Positions 28,961 through 39,398 of a DNA stretch of 64,000 nucleotides are shown here, in pieces. Each line of letters opens with the position of its first letter. Within the stretch, counting starts at the first letter, position 1. Source of the DNA: Rhipicephalus microplus (taxonomy: Eukaryota > Arthropoda > Arachnida > Ixodida > Ixodidae). The DNA lies in NCBI RefSeq assembly GCF_043290135.1, contig NC_134710.1:141870832-141934831 (forward strand). Direction: 5' to 3'. The notes under the pieces were generated by a model that made no database searches, had not been told where the DNA came from, and was given only the letters and a program-made list of their open reading frames with translations. The position numbers and the translations under genes are program-made.

Positions 28961-29494
28961 TTAGCGCCTCTCAGGTAGAGGGTACCGACAGGGCTCGCAT
29001 CGTTGCCTTGTGCGATGCCGTAGTTCTGTAGGGGCCGTTGAGGACGCCCCGTTTGGAGGGACAAGGCTCGCTTCTGGCTGGTTTGATTCTGGTTGCGGTT
29101 CTAGCAAGCGGAGATGCTCTCTTGTGCGCCGAAGTTCCCGGCCGTCTTCTGTTTTAACGATGGCCGAGCGGGTTTCCCCGAACGGTCCGATGAAGACTGC
29201 AGGCGCCCAGGTCCGCTGGTTTGTATCATATACGGTGACCTGCTGGCCTGGCTTCACAGGCGGTAGTGTTCTGCTACCGCGGTTGTAGTAGGTCCTCTGT
29301 CGGTGCCGTATTTCTTGAAGGCGGCCCTGTACCACTTTCGGTGGGATGGTCCTCGGTTCCAAATGGCTGGTAGGCACCGGTAGCAGAGTTCTAGTCTGGC
29401 GTCCCAGCAGCCTCTGCACAGGAGACTGGAGCAAATCATCACGTGGAGTATTGCGCCACTCAAGCAAAGCCATTTGAAACACGGGTATTTTCAA
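28961..29494 (-). pseudogene. Integrase C-terminal part and pol tail of the gypsy element
   Basis: This frame continues the integrase after a frame change: FQMALLEWRNTPRDDL (end of the core), then VKPGQQVTVYD and TWAPAVFIGPFGETRSAIV, an SH3-like/GPY-type C-terminal module, and RTREHLRLL. A Pro/Ser-rich tail follows to the stop near the polypurine tract. It is joined to the previous frame at an A6 run (29502-29507 on plus, T6), where one base too many is present. Confidence 0.8.
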
Positions 29495-29990
29495 TGAGCA
29501 CTTTTTTAAAAGCTTTTTTTGCCTCCTGGACCGCTCTTTCCGTCATGCCGTTTGACCGCGGGTGGTAGGGGCTTGAGGTTACGTGAGCAATGCCCAAAGT
29601 GTCCAGAAACTCCTCGAACTCATGACTGCTAAAAGGCGGGCCATTATCACTGCACAACTTTAGTGGCAAGCCATGGACGGAAAAAATTTCTGAACACCAT
29701 ATTTTAAGCGAGGACGCCGTTGTCGTCCGAAACTCTCGTAGTTCAAAGAAGAACGAGTAGAAGCCGACAACGACGGCGAACTCTCGGCCTTCGAAACAGA
29801 ACAAATCTATGCCGACAACTTGCCATGGTAGCGAGGGTACCTCGCGACTCAAAAGTGGCATCTTAGGGTTCCGAGGTTTATGCTTTTGACATACTTTGCA
29901 AGCTTTGCAGAAGTGCTCGATGTTGCCCGCCATATTCAGCCAAAACATCACGTTCCTTGCCCTAGCCTTCATTTTTTTCGACTCCCACAT
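29460..29990 (-). pseudogene. Integrase zinc-binding and catalytic core of the gypsy element
   Basis: The zinc-binding end is visible as IEHFCKACKVCQKHKP (the CxxC of H2C2). The core has VVGIDLFCFEG (first Asp), LKLCSDNGPPF (second Asp) and YHPRSNGMTERAVQEAKKA (Glu). Its start is separated from the preceding RNase H frame by a one-base gain in an A7 run (29972-29978 on plus). The His of the zinc finger is therefore in the upstream frame and the Cys pair in this one. Confidence 0.85.
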
Positions 29991-31910
29991 GCGCTGAGTG
30001 AAGAGTACCCATCATTTCTGATGTCTTCGATTGTGGCACGATTACCTTGTTACTCCGGAATACGAGGCCGTCCTGTTCGTGTATCTCGTCCCGGTACTCC
30101 CAGTACGTCCGAAGTGGCTCGGGGACGTCTTGCTTGTGAAGCGGCCATGCTGTACTTGCGTATTCGCGGAGCTTGCCCAGGGTTGAGTCCTCATTGGTGG
30201 CTTGAAGCAAGTCTTGCAGCGCGCGTGCAGAGGCTGAAATACATTGAAGAGCATAGACCTGAAACTGCTCGTCTTCTGGCATGCATGCTTTGCTCGGAAA
30301 CCTTGACAAAGCATCAGCTAGGAATAGTTCTTTGCCCGGTTTGTAAGTCACATGGATGGGGTAACATTGTAGAGTAAGGCGCATGCGTTGTAACCGTAGT
30401 GGGCACTGATACAACGGCTTACTGAATATCGCTGGACGGTGGTCACTTTCCACAGTCACTGCATGCTGTCCGAATATGTAGTCATGAAATTTAGTGCACC
30501 CATGTACAATAGCAAGTGTTTCCTTCTCTATCTGTGCGTATCTTGTCTGCGCTTCCGTAAGTGTCCGTGACGAAAATGCGACGGGCTGCGCATCCTGCAT
30601 TAGGACAGCGCCCACCCCCAGCTGGCTCGCATCCACCGATAAGGTCACCGGTTTACTGGAATCAAAATACCGGAGTACTGGCGCTTGTATCAGAGCCTCA
30701 CGTAGTCTAAGAAAACTTTCTTGCTGCACCTCCGTCCAGACCCATGCAGTGTCTTTCCGCAGCAAAGTACGAAGTGGTGCTGTGACCTCAGACATGTTTG
30801 GAATAAAACGCTGTACAAAGTTCATTGTGCCCAAAAAGACTGGTAGCTCCTTACAGTTGTTTGGTGTCGGCATTTCCAAAATGTCCTGTACACGTTGTGG
30901 GTCCACACGCAAGCCTTCGGCAGTGAGCACGTGCCCAAGGTAGCGAACCTCTGTCTGCAAAAAACACTTCTGTAGGTTTAGTCGAAGATAATTCTGTTCG
31001 CGGCAGCGTGCTAGAAGGAGCTGCAAATTGCAGTCATGTTCTTGCTTTGTTTTGCCCCAGACTAGAATGTCATCCATTACTACCGCTACATTTGCGAGAC
31101 CTAGGACACGATGCATCGCTGCTTGGAATATTTCTGGTGCTGAGGCAATACCGAAGGGCATGCGGAGAAAGCGGTAGCGTCCGTACGGTGTACTCATTGT
31201 GCAAAGTTTGGAGCTATAGTCATTCAGCTTTATCTGCCAAAACCCTGAAGCTGCGTCTAATGTCGAAAAAAATTTGGCTCCAGCAAGCTTTGGCACAACG
31301 TCTTCCAGTGTAGGCATAGGATAGTTCTCCCGCAAAAGTGCTTTGTTGAGCTCGATGGGATCTAGGCAGATGCGTACTTTATCTTTCTTAACAACGGTGA
31401 CCATGTGACTTGACCATTCCGTTGGACCCCTTACCTTAGTTATCACGCCTTGTTCTTCCATACGCTTGAGCTCTTCCTTGACTCTTTCCTGAAGGGCCAC
31501 GGGAACTCGCCTGGCTGGCACGACGATTCCAATGGCTCCGGGCTTTAACTTCATTGCGTACTCTTCGCCGTTCAGCTGTCCCAGTCCACTGAAGACTTCT
31601 GCGAAAGGTTGAGCCACTGGGTACAACTGTTGGACGTGAACATTTTGATGGCGGCAAATAAATCCTAAGCGTTCCGCCACTAATCCACTTAGAGTCACAG
31701 GCACATTTTGTTCGACCACAAAAAAAGTTTCTTCGTGCTCTTTGCTGTGAGCACGTAGGCGCAGCCGAATTTTTCCTGTCGCTGGGGTCTTATAGCCGAA
31801 GAAGGCTGTCAGGGTCGCGTGGCAGGTTTGCAGGGGCCCATTGCTAAGCTTTTTTGAGTCTTTGCTTGAAATTACGCAGCAGTTAGCACCCGTGTCTAGC
31901 TTGCATGCAC
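29962..31910 (-). pseudogene. Protease, reverse transcriptase and RNase H of the gypsy element
   Basis: The 650-residue frame starts at the protease (CKLDTGANCCVIS). It runs through RT blocks VRICLDPIELNKAL, FFSTLDAASGFWQIKL, FLRMPFGIASAPEIFQ and the catalytic VVMDDILVWG, then the RNase H: VTLSVDASQLGVGAVL (Asp), IEKETLAIVHGC (Glu), ESDHRPAI (Asp) and ADALSRF. All catalytic residues are present. The end reaches HSAHVGVEK, the His part of the integrase zinc finger, before a frame change. Upstream, a tandem TGCA at 31902-31909 shifts it out of frame with the gag-side sequence. The first Met is not the natural start. Confidence 0.92.
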
Positions 31911-32050
31911 GTGAATTGGCTGCCCTCGATGTCAACTACTGCAGTCCAGTTATCTCCCGCTTCGACTGCGCATACGGTCAAAGCTTCCAAGAAAAAATTT
32001 TCTTCATCCATTTGTAGTTCGTGCAGCTCTTTTTTCACGCCTCTGTTTTG

Positions 32051-32937
32051 TCACCGCACCGACGATCTACATGCTTGAGCGAAATGATTACGCCCCCCGC
32101 AATTTTTGCAGGTTTTTCCTGTAGCCGGGCACCTTGCGTTACCGTGCGCGCTATAACCGCACCGACTACAGTGATGCTTTTGGGTGCTGACGGCCTGAAT
32201 AACTGCGGCGCTTGCTGCTTCTGTGCCTTCATTAATTTCTTTAAACTGCTCCTTCCCAATTTCTTCGATGGAGGCGGAAATGTTGTAGGCCCGTGTGCTC
32301 AGATTTGGGTGCACGTTAAAGAACCCCAGGTGGTCGAAATTTCCGGAGCCCTCCACTACGGCGTCTCTCATAATCAAATGGTGGTTTTGGGACGTTAAAC
32401 CCCACATATCATATCAATCCCAATTTCTTGGGCGCGACACATTTCGACGGTCCTGCTGTACGATGGATTCTCGGCGATAAGCTTTTCTTGCAAGCGTTTA
32501 TCTCTCAATCCCAGAATAATCCGGCTGCGAAGCAAACGGTCTTCTAGGTCCCCGAACTCGCAGTTCTTCGCCAAAAGCCGGAGATCGGTTAGCCAGTCAT
32601 TGAAACACTCCCCTGGCCTTTGGTTCCCTGATCCGAAGCAGAATTCATTCGTCAGGTTAGTCACGGGCTTGTAGAATTCCTCAAACTTTTCGAGCAACGG
32701 CTCGACGTTGTTTTTGTCAGCATCATCTTTGAATTTGAAGGTGTTGTAAGCCTTCCTACCTTCTTCGCCGACTGTTACGAGTAACGTTGCTGCTTGTACT
32801 TCTTTAGGCTGCTTTCTCAACTGGGTAGCGGTGGAGAACAAAGTGAACTCACTTTTCCATGTCTTCCATGCAAGCCATGCGTCTGTCGACGGGTCCAGTG
32901 GCTTGGGTGGGGGAAGCAGGGTTGACGGACCCGACAT
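32051..32937 (-). pseudogene. gag of the gypsy element, split by a SINE
   Basis: It starts at ATG 32937 (MSGPSTLLPPPKPLDPSTDAW) just after the primer site, with a capsid-like segment (WLAWKTWKSEFTLF, CFNDWLTDLRLLAKNCEF, RLLRSRIILGLRDKRLQE) as in gypsy gag. At 32419-32429 a SINE interrupts it. Beyond the SINE it resumes as GKEQFKEINEG and two nucleocapsid knuckles, CSRCGYSAHGNARC and CKNCGGRNHFAQAC. The insertion adds 164 bp counting the duplication, which also shifts the frame. The downstream part is open into the SINE sequence on the same strand. Confidence 0.88.
32255..32429 (+). mobile_element. 5'-truncated tRNA-derived SINE (family 1) inserted in gypsy gag, with 11-bp duplication
   Basis: The SINE body is 32266-32418 on plus. 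CCCAATTTCTT flanks it at 32255-32265 and 32419-32429 as a perfect target duplication. The body (GATGGAGGCGGAAATG, GTGCACGTTAAAGAACCCCA, GGGACGTTAAACCCC) is the non-tRNA part of the family also seen at 33873-34114 and 60993-61244. The tRNA-like head is missing. It must be younger than the gypsy insertion it sits in. Confidence 0.93.
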
Positions 32938-32941
32938 AGTG

Positions 32942-32961
32942 ACGGGAAACCGCTGCCACCA
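32942..32961 (-). promoter_or_regulatory. Primer-binding site of the gypsy element
   Basis: On minus the sequence next to the 5' LTR begins TGGTGGCAGCGGTTTCCCG. TGG pairs with the CCA end of a tRNA. The tRNA species is not assigned. Confidence 0.75.
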
Positions 32962-33099
32962 TGTGTGCGAGTCGGCTTCAGGCAATGAACAACTTTATTG
33001 CCGGAACAAGAACGAGTATATATACACAACTAGTGCCGCCGCCAGGCATGCGCACTAAAGGTACAAACAGTGACGTGGCGCTTATTGAGCCTTGCTACA
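32962..33099 (-). repeat. 5' LTR of the gypsy element (138 bp)
   Basis: In the element sense it begins TGTAGCAAGG, has TATATA, then GCAATAAAGTTG (poly(A) signal), and ends CGCACACA. Apart from the AT tract, it differs from the other LTR by very few bases, so the insertion looks fairly young. Confidence 0.95.
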
Positions 33100-33104
33100 C
33101 ATAG

Positions 33105-33861
33105 GTTGGCAAAATAAATAGAGCCTATACATAGACTCTTTCAGTAAATATACTTTTATCTTAGGACTCAATATAGGGACCAGGCTATAGCTGAAATTTC
33201 AGTCACATATAGGTCACCAAAAATATTTTTCTCTGAAAAGAATTTTCGCGATAGACTGATTTCAATGGCGTAAATCAGCCCGACTTTTTTTTTCGAATAC
33301 ACCTGAGATAGTCGACAAAACGTTTTGAACGTTTGGCGGGGAACGACCGATCAACCTTTAAGTCAATACCTATCACTTTTCGTCTCCACTGTCTCTTTAT
33401 AAGTTCATGTTCTTCCATTCTTGACATTCAACTTCACAGTATTTTAACAAATCCGCATCATATTGGTTCTATAGAAGAAAACAGCTTGTGGTATACGCAT
33501 CTTAAACAAAACTTGGGCGTGCATTTACCCCCCATATCACTGTTTTGCATCAATCATTTCACCGTTCTCATTTTACTTACGGTATTGCCACGTGGTTGCG
33601 ACGGCACAAAATATGGTACTTGGATTGCCCAAGACGACACTTTTTATTGAGTGAACATGTGCCAAGGAAAGTACAAAGTACTAGAAATTCACGCTTTACG
33701 CAGATAGCGGTAATCAGAGCATTGGTCGTCGGTAATAGGATCTGCGCGAAGGTACGTCGTCATTTATACACGTGGCATCGAACATCATCCATATCGTACG
33801 TGTCTCAAAATTATATGAAGATTATAAAATAATCTAGAATTTTCGCAGACAGCCCAGCGTG
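33105..33861. other. Unassigned sequence between gypsy element and SINE
   Basis: Only short ORFs are present, without recognisable domains. Confidence 0.3.
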
Positions 33862-34125
33862 CTTTGCGCAAGGCAATTGTTAATATGTAGTGTTTAACGT
33901 CCCAACACCACCACATGATTATGAGAGATATACCGTAGTGGAGGACTCCAGAAAGTATGACTACCTGGGGCTCTCTAACATGCACCCAAATCTGAGCGCA
34001 TGGGCCTACAGCATTTTCACCTCTATCGAAAGTGCAGCCGCCGCAGCCAGGATTCAATCCCGTGACCTGCGGGTCAAGCCGAGTACCTTAGCTACTGAAC
34101 CGCTATGGCGGTGCCTTTGCGCAAG
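33862..34125 (-). mobile_element. Full-length tRNA-derived SINE (family 1) with 11-bp duplication
   Basis: CTTTGCGCAAG flanks the element on both sides (33862-33872 and 34115-34125). On minus, the right end is a tRNA-like head with the pol III boxes. It reads GGCTTGACCCGCAGGTCACG and then GGGATTGAATCC, a B box with one change. The body GTTAGAGAGCCCCAGG and the tail ACGTTAAACAC complete it. The other copies are at 32266-32418 (truncated) and 60993-61244 (rearranged). Confidence 0.93.
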
Positions 34126-35768
34126 ACAGTGACATAAAAATACAAGCGAGCGTTGTAGTATAATAATGTTGCAATAAAGTTTCAGCAGATGCAACAGCTT
34201 TCACTGTGGATGCCATTTTAATACAGAACAGTCGATCAGCGGGTATAACCACGCGTTGCAAGGTGGATCGACGTCTTTGGGGTAATTTCAGTAGGCTAAA
34301 TTTCTACCTAAAACATACGGCGTGACGACAGCAGTCACGTCGGCTGTAAACTTTAGCGAAACAAAGTGCACGCTTCGATGGGATAATATGCATAAAGAAG
34401 CTGTTGTGTATCCTTCAAAGGTCGAGATTTTCAATGGTCGAGCAACCCTTCACTATAGCGTGCTGGGTCAAAGGAATATATCCATGTAATGTTTACAGCC
34501 AGCCTATAGATCGCAACCACAACTGACGGTGTGGGCTGACATCACTCTAGTAGGTCTATTTAGTATTGGTATGTTGCCTTTGCCCTAACTCCGGAATCGT
34601 CAGTTTTAATCAATGTGTCTTTGCTGCAGAAACCCACAATGAAAATTTTTATATCTCAAATTCATGTTTCACACATATTAACCCAAGCAAGTATTATACT
34701 CAAAATGTTCACTTAACGACAATTATTTGTACAAATGTACAGAACCTTAGCAATGTTATGTAGAAGCTTAATGATGCCTGCACATGTGATGGCTTCTGAC
34801 TCTGCAGTGTCACAGGTGAAACCATTCTTTTTTCATTGGAGCATTATACACAAAGTGAGGTTCAATATTCCATGGTATCCACAAATAAACAATTACTGAA
34901 CTTTGAAGAAATTTACGACGATCGGCCTTTTCTTGATCCTTCAGCACCTCCAATAAGGCATGTTGAAGTCAGTACTGTTGGCCCTATAGCCACCAAAATG
35001 GCCCGCCACGCGCCAGTAGGCAATCATGGAGGCCTACGGAGGCCTACATTAGTGCCTTTTTATTGAGGGGGGGGGGTGATCGGGAGATGTCGTGGGAAGG
35101 AGAGGGAACACTTGCAAGTTTGTGACACCAGATGTGGCTTGCAGAGGCGTAAGTCTAAAAAAAATCACGATGGGGGACACACATCTTGCAATAGCAGCCA
35201 TTTTGTTTTAATATGTTGCAGGTATTATTTTTGTTTATATAGGATTTAAAATCATGCCTAGAAATCAAACTGACAAACGAACATAGGTTCCCAGCACACG
35301 TAATTGCATTCTTCTATTGAGTCTTTTCCGGAACCAGTCGAGAGTGGAAGTTGCGATTTTAATTGTCTCACACAGCTGATGGGTATTGAGCGCGGGTACA
35401 CGCAACAAAAAAACATTAAAAAGTTGAATGTTTTATACACACTTATCAAACATCCTTATTTTTGACGTTTTGTAAGAGAAACTTTAAGGGAGCGCACTTG
35501 CAAGGGGTGTCCCCCTCCCCTGACCAAGCACAAAGGGGTCAGGGAGTCAATGTTCTCTGCAGGTGTGGTCAACGGGCGTGACCAGTATAGATTCTAGAGT
35601 GTACACCCATTGGTGCAGGTGTGTGTGCATCCACCTTTGAGGAGGAAACGCCACTGACTGTCCGCGTCCACGACAAATCCGGATTCGGTCCGTCGTCTGA
35701 ATGCACCATAAAGGGTGCGACTAAAGTCTAGTAAGTGAGAAAGAAGGAGTGGTGCAGTAATACCATAC
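34126..35768. other. Unassigned sequence
   Basis: A 76-codon frame at 34836-35066 has no recognisable domain. A G-run (35065-35074) and a C-rich patch near 35505-35525 are noted. No gene is supported. Confidence 0.3.
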
Positions 35769-35841
35769 CACGGCCGGACTCGACTCCTTCTCCGGCGCTC
35801 CCCTTAAGGAGCCTTCGAAAGGAGCGTCGAGTCCGGCCGTG
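35769..35841. repeat. Imperfect palindrome made of a LINE fragment and its inverted copy
   Basis: CACGGCCGGACTCGAC (35769-35784) is matched by its exact reverse complement at 35826-35841. The left half, with CTTCTCCGGCGCTCCCCTTA, is also found in the LINE end near 23670-23710. Confidence 0.85.
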
Positions 35842-36122
35842 ACCATACAGGTGTTACTGCTAAAGGACCCTATTGTCACTCCCAGTTCGCGCTGATTATC
35901 TGGTTGAGGAAAGACGAACGAGCATCCGCTTCACTCATTGGACACCATCGAAAGTAATAATCGGCTCAACTAGCTTTCTCTCCCTCTCTCTCTCTCTCTC
36001 AGTCGATGGCCTTATGCTTTAAAAACGCAGTATGGCACAGCAAGAACAGTGAACTCGCCGCGTGGGAGTAATCGCGATTTCTGCAGTCTCTAGAGCACTG
36101 CCTGTGGGATAATACAGCCGAT
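35842..36122. other. Upstream region of the BED-hAT gene
   Basis: Holds a (CT)n tract (about 35976-36000) and no TATA box in a convincing position. It is the likely promoter and 5' UTR of the gene starting at 36123. Confidence 0.4.
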
Positions 36123-39100
36123 ATGTCTGAAACCGCACCCGTCCCAAGAGATGAAGCTAATGACGAGATGGAAATTTCCGGCCCCAGTATATTTAAGATG
36201 CCGGGTGCTAATTTCCGCATAATGCCGTTACACTCGAAAGTGAAGACTAGCTATGTCTGGCAACATTTCGTGCACCTGACGTATATCACCAGAGGAAAGC
36301 AGAAGAAAATCGGAACTGGCTATTATTGTGAGAAGTGCTTGACGAAATCATCAAATGACGACGACTCAAAGTCATTCGAATTGTGAGTAAAGCGTCTTTG
36401 GTTATTTATTTTGATAAAATGTTTGGGCTTAGCCCTTTGATAATTTCATAGTGAGAGTTTATTATTCTTCTGTTTCTGCTGCAGATGCAAGATAAAACGC
36501 TACGCTTCAACAGTGAGCACGTCGAACATGCAGAGACACTTGGTGGATGAGCACAAACTGCAGTATGACAACCAGGGTGCATCTAGGGTGACAGTAAAAA
36601 ATTACTTCCAAGTGGTTCCGAGGCGTGACACGACATCATTGTCTAGGAAGAATTTGCTCGCCAGGGACCTGGTTCTTTTGATTTCCAGAGACCTGCTGCC
36701 TTTTAACTTGGTCAACGTTGAAGGATTACAGGTGGGTGTATAGACAATAGCGCCGTTGCTGCATTTCGTTTTTTTTTAATGTCGTGATAGGTGTGAACAA
36801 AGAGTGATTTCTCCTCTATAGGACTTCTTCATGAAATATGGGGTGATAAAGGAGCTCCAAGAGCTTCCTGACCGAACCACCTTGTCGAGGTCAGCGCTGG
36901 ATGACGTGTGCCGGTCAATGCACGGGCAGGTGAAGAAGACGGTGGTTCAGGGGCCGAGGTTCTGTGCCATGACGTACGACCTGTGGACCGACAGCTACAG
37001 GCGGCGAGCCTACATCACATTCACTTGTCACCTTGTTAACCGTAAGTTTTTTGCTTATGCTGTAATATATATGAGCACGTGTATCAACACAAATGTGCGA
37101 GAGGTGTTCATGAAGGACAACCGCATCAGATTGCCGTGCAGAGAGACTGCTGTGCAGAAAAGTAGTTTCGTTTGTAAAAGCTGTATGGGTCGTACTTTTC
37201 TTCGCTTTTCTTGTAAGCACTTTTGGTATCGCGTCCCAGCTTTTTCAATGCATCTGCATATGAATTCACAAGAACAGCCTTGATATATATATATTTTTTT
37301 TCGTCGAAGAATGCCTTGTCAGTATTGAATGCTTCCTTTAGTTTTTGTGCTTGGTATATTAACATCCCGGTCATGACCAGGCCATGACCAGGTCGTTACA
37401 TTTTACGTGGAATAACACGTTGCCCATGTTTCGTTGATCATGGCCATTTTATCTTTCCGTTTATCTCTAGTGGTTACGAATCCTTTAATATTCCAGTAAG
37501 CTCCTAGTTCTTTAACTTAATTTTCTACAGTCTATTTCAATGCAACATGACAAAGACCTTTCCTTGATATTTCATTTACTTTGGCTTGTACGACCCAATT
37601 CCATTTTAATTATTACGAAACTGGCCCGTGGCGGCATGAGAGGATATGTAAACATTTACTCGCATGTGGCTGTACACCTCAGCGCTATAACAAAGCAAAA
37701 ATTTGCTCAATATACGATTGAAGATTTTGTAGTGCTGCAACGTCACGAGTGGAAAGCTGGTGCCTGAATGTTTGTGTTCCACCCATACCATGCCTTGAAA
37801 CAAGCATGAGATTTAGAATTTATACTGGACGTACTAAACACGAAAATGTGCCTAACTTGGTTGTGCAGAGAGGTGTGAACCATGAATGATTAAATGACAA
37901 CAGAATATTTCTTGTGATAATCCTCATTTAGGTTATTTTCACCAGGTTTTTAATACTAGTGGTTGCTGTTTTTATTTCAGAGAACTTCGAGATTTTATCT
38001 TTGACTCTGAGCACCAGGCATATGAATGAAAGGCACACAGGCACTGCAATAATGAATGAATTTCAAAGGTGCATAAAAGAGTTTGGTATGGAAGAAAAAG
38101 AAGTGTACGCAGTTACTGACGCTGGTTCCAACATGAGGCGCGCAGCGGCTCTCGCTTGCACAGAACACCACTTATGTATAGGGCCTGCCTTGCATAATTT
38201 GGTCATCAAGGACGGATTCGGAAGCGTCCCAGAACTTCACAGCTTGTTGATCAACTGTCGTGAAATTGTGAAGACTGTGCATTATCGCGCTTCGAAGCTT
38301 CAAGAGATTGCGGACTCTGAACTGAATGCCACGGTACAATCGTTGGTAAGCACTGCGGAAACGCTCGAACACGACGAAAACGATCCAGTACTTGACGAAG
38401 GCTATCAAAACAGCGAACACTCGTACAATGCCGCTCCAGTGGCACGGGGAGGAGCAGTCACCACGAAGCTTGACACGCCTACCAGGTGGCATAGCACATT
38501 GGCGATGTTCGAGAGCCTCCAAGCCAATAAGGCTGCGCTTAGAATGTTGCTGGCTAGGCTATGGCGCCCATTTCCGGGCATTGAAGACTGGTGTCTTATT
38601 GAAGAAGTTGTAAAATTTCTGAGCCAATTTAAGTGCGCAGTGGAGCTGTTTTCGCAGCAAAAATTCAGCACATTTAATTTGCTCATGGTCATTAGAAGCG
38701 AGCTTCTCACTTCATTGAAAGACACATCAGGAAGTTGCGACGTGCAAGAAATGAAGAGAGAGATGTTGCAGAGGTTTGAACACAGGTTTCCCCTTACCGA
38801 TGCTATGGTCACGGTATCACTTCTTGATCCCAGATTCCGAAACCTACATGCCGTTGAAGAGTACCTAGCACAGAACACATCAAAACTTGAATTTCTAGCG
38901 AAGCAGGTGCGTAGCCATATCAAAGGATGCGATGTCATAAGGACAACTGAACGTGACATGCACCCTAACAGTGACGCTTTGACGTCCTTAGCCCGGCGTC
39001 ATTCCAATACACCACAGCATTGGACAAATGAGATCAACTCAGAATGTCACGCACTGTTAAGTAAGCCTTGCGCCCAAGTAAACGACGTGCTGAAGTTTTG

Positions 39101-39275
39101 GAAAGACACCCAGAACGAGCTGCCGTGGCTGTCATGCCTGGCTAAGAAAATGCTGTGCATCCCGGCTATGAGCACCCCAAGTGAAAGAGTCTTTTCTGTG
39201 GCTGGTCTTGTCCTTCGATCTCGAAGAGCCAATTTGCACCCGCTAACTGTAGATAAACTTTTTGTTTATTCATGA
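36123..39275 (+). CDS. BED-type zinc finger / hAT transposase-like protein, four exons, intact
   Basis: Exons 36123-36382, 36485-36731, 36822-37041 and 37981-39275 join with GT-AG introns and matching phases into 673 codons without a stop. Residues 46-110 form a BED finger (W46, C69/C72, H105/H110; STSNMQRHLVDEH). The hAT catalytic region shows MTYDLWTDSYRRRAY (Asp about 222) and VYAVTDAGSNMRRA (Asp about 289). The C-terminus is an hAT dimerisation domain (IPAMSTPSERVFSVAGLVLR). The family, ZBED-like proteins, includes both active transposases and domesticated nuclear DNA-binding proteins. I found no convincing terminal repeats or target duplication around it. That, with the intact spliced frame, favours a domesticated gene, but a transposon with unseen ends is possible. 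Confidence 0.85.
37042..37980 (+). other. Third intron of the BED-hAT gene
   Basis: 939 bp, from GTAAGT to TTTATTTCAG. Nothing coding is recognised in it. The two shorter introns (102 and 90 bp) are similarly plain. Confidence 0.75.
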
Positions 39276-39392
39276 TAATTAAAGTCACTGCAAATTTTGC
39301 CTATGAGCAACATTTTTATACAAACATTGTTTTCGGCCCAGTTGGTTGGTTTGCTCGTTTGATGCCTGTTTTCTAGGTTTATTTGGTTCCGA

Positions 39393-39398
39393 AATAAA
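39393..39398 (+). promoter_or_regulatory. Poly(A) signal AATAAA of the BED-hAT gene
   Basis: It lies 118 bp after the stop codon, in an A/T-rich 3' flank. Confidence 0.55.

Larger units (their letters stand above)
28728..33104 (-). mobile_element. Complete mag-like Ty3/gypsy LTR retrotransposon with 5-bp target duplication
   Basis: The element spans 28733-33099 between two LTRs (TG...CA ends on plus as TGTGTGCG...TTGCTACA). CATAG stands directly outside both ends (28728-28732 and 33100-33104), which is the 5-bp target duplication expected for Ty3/gypsy. A primer-binding site and a polypurine tract sit exactly next to the LTRs. The coding order on minus is gag with two CCHC knuckles, protease, RT, RNase H, integrase. 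Lesions: a SINE inside gag, a TGCA duplication before the protease, and two one-base gains in A-runs in the integrase region. The two-knuckle gag and short LTR fit the mag group, but the clade is an inference. Confidence 0.93.

Noticed and set aside
28633..28964. Tyr-Ile repeat ORFs on both strands
   Set aside because: Product of the AT tract inside the 3' LTR.
34836..35066. 76-codon plus-strand ORF as an exon
   Set aside because: No recognisable domain and no convincing splice partners.
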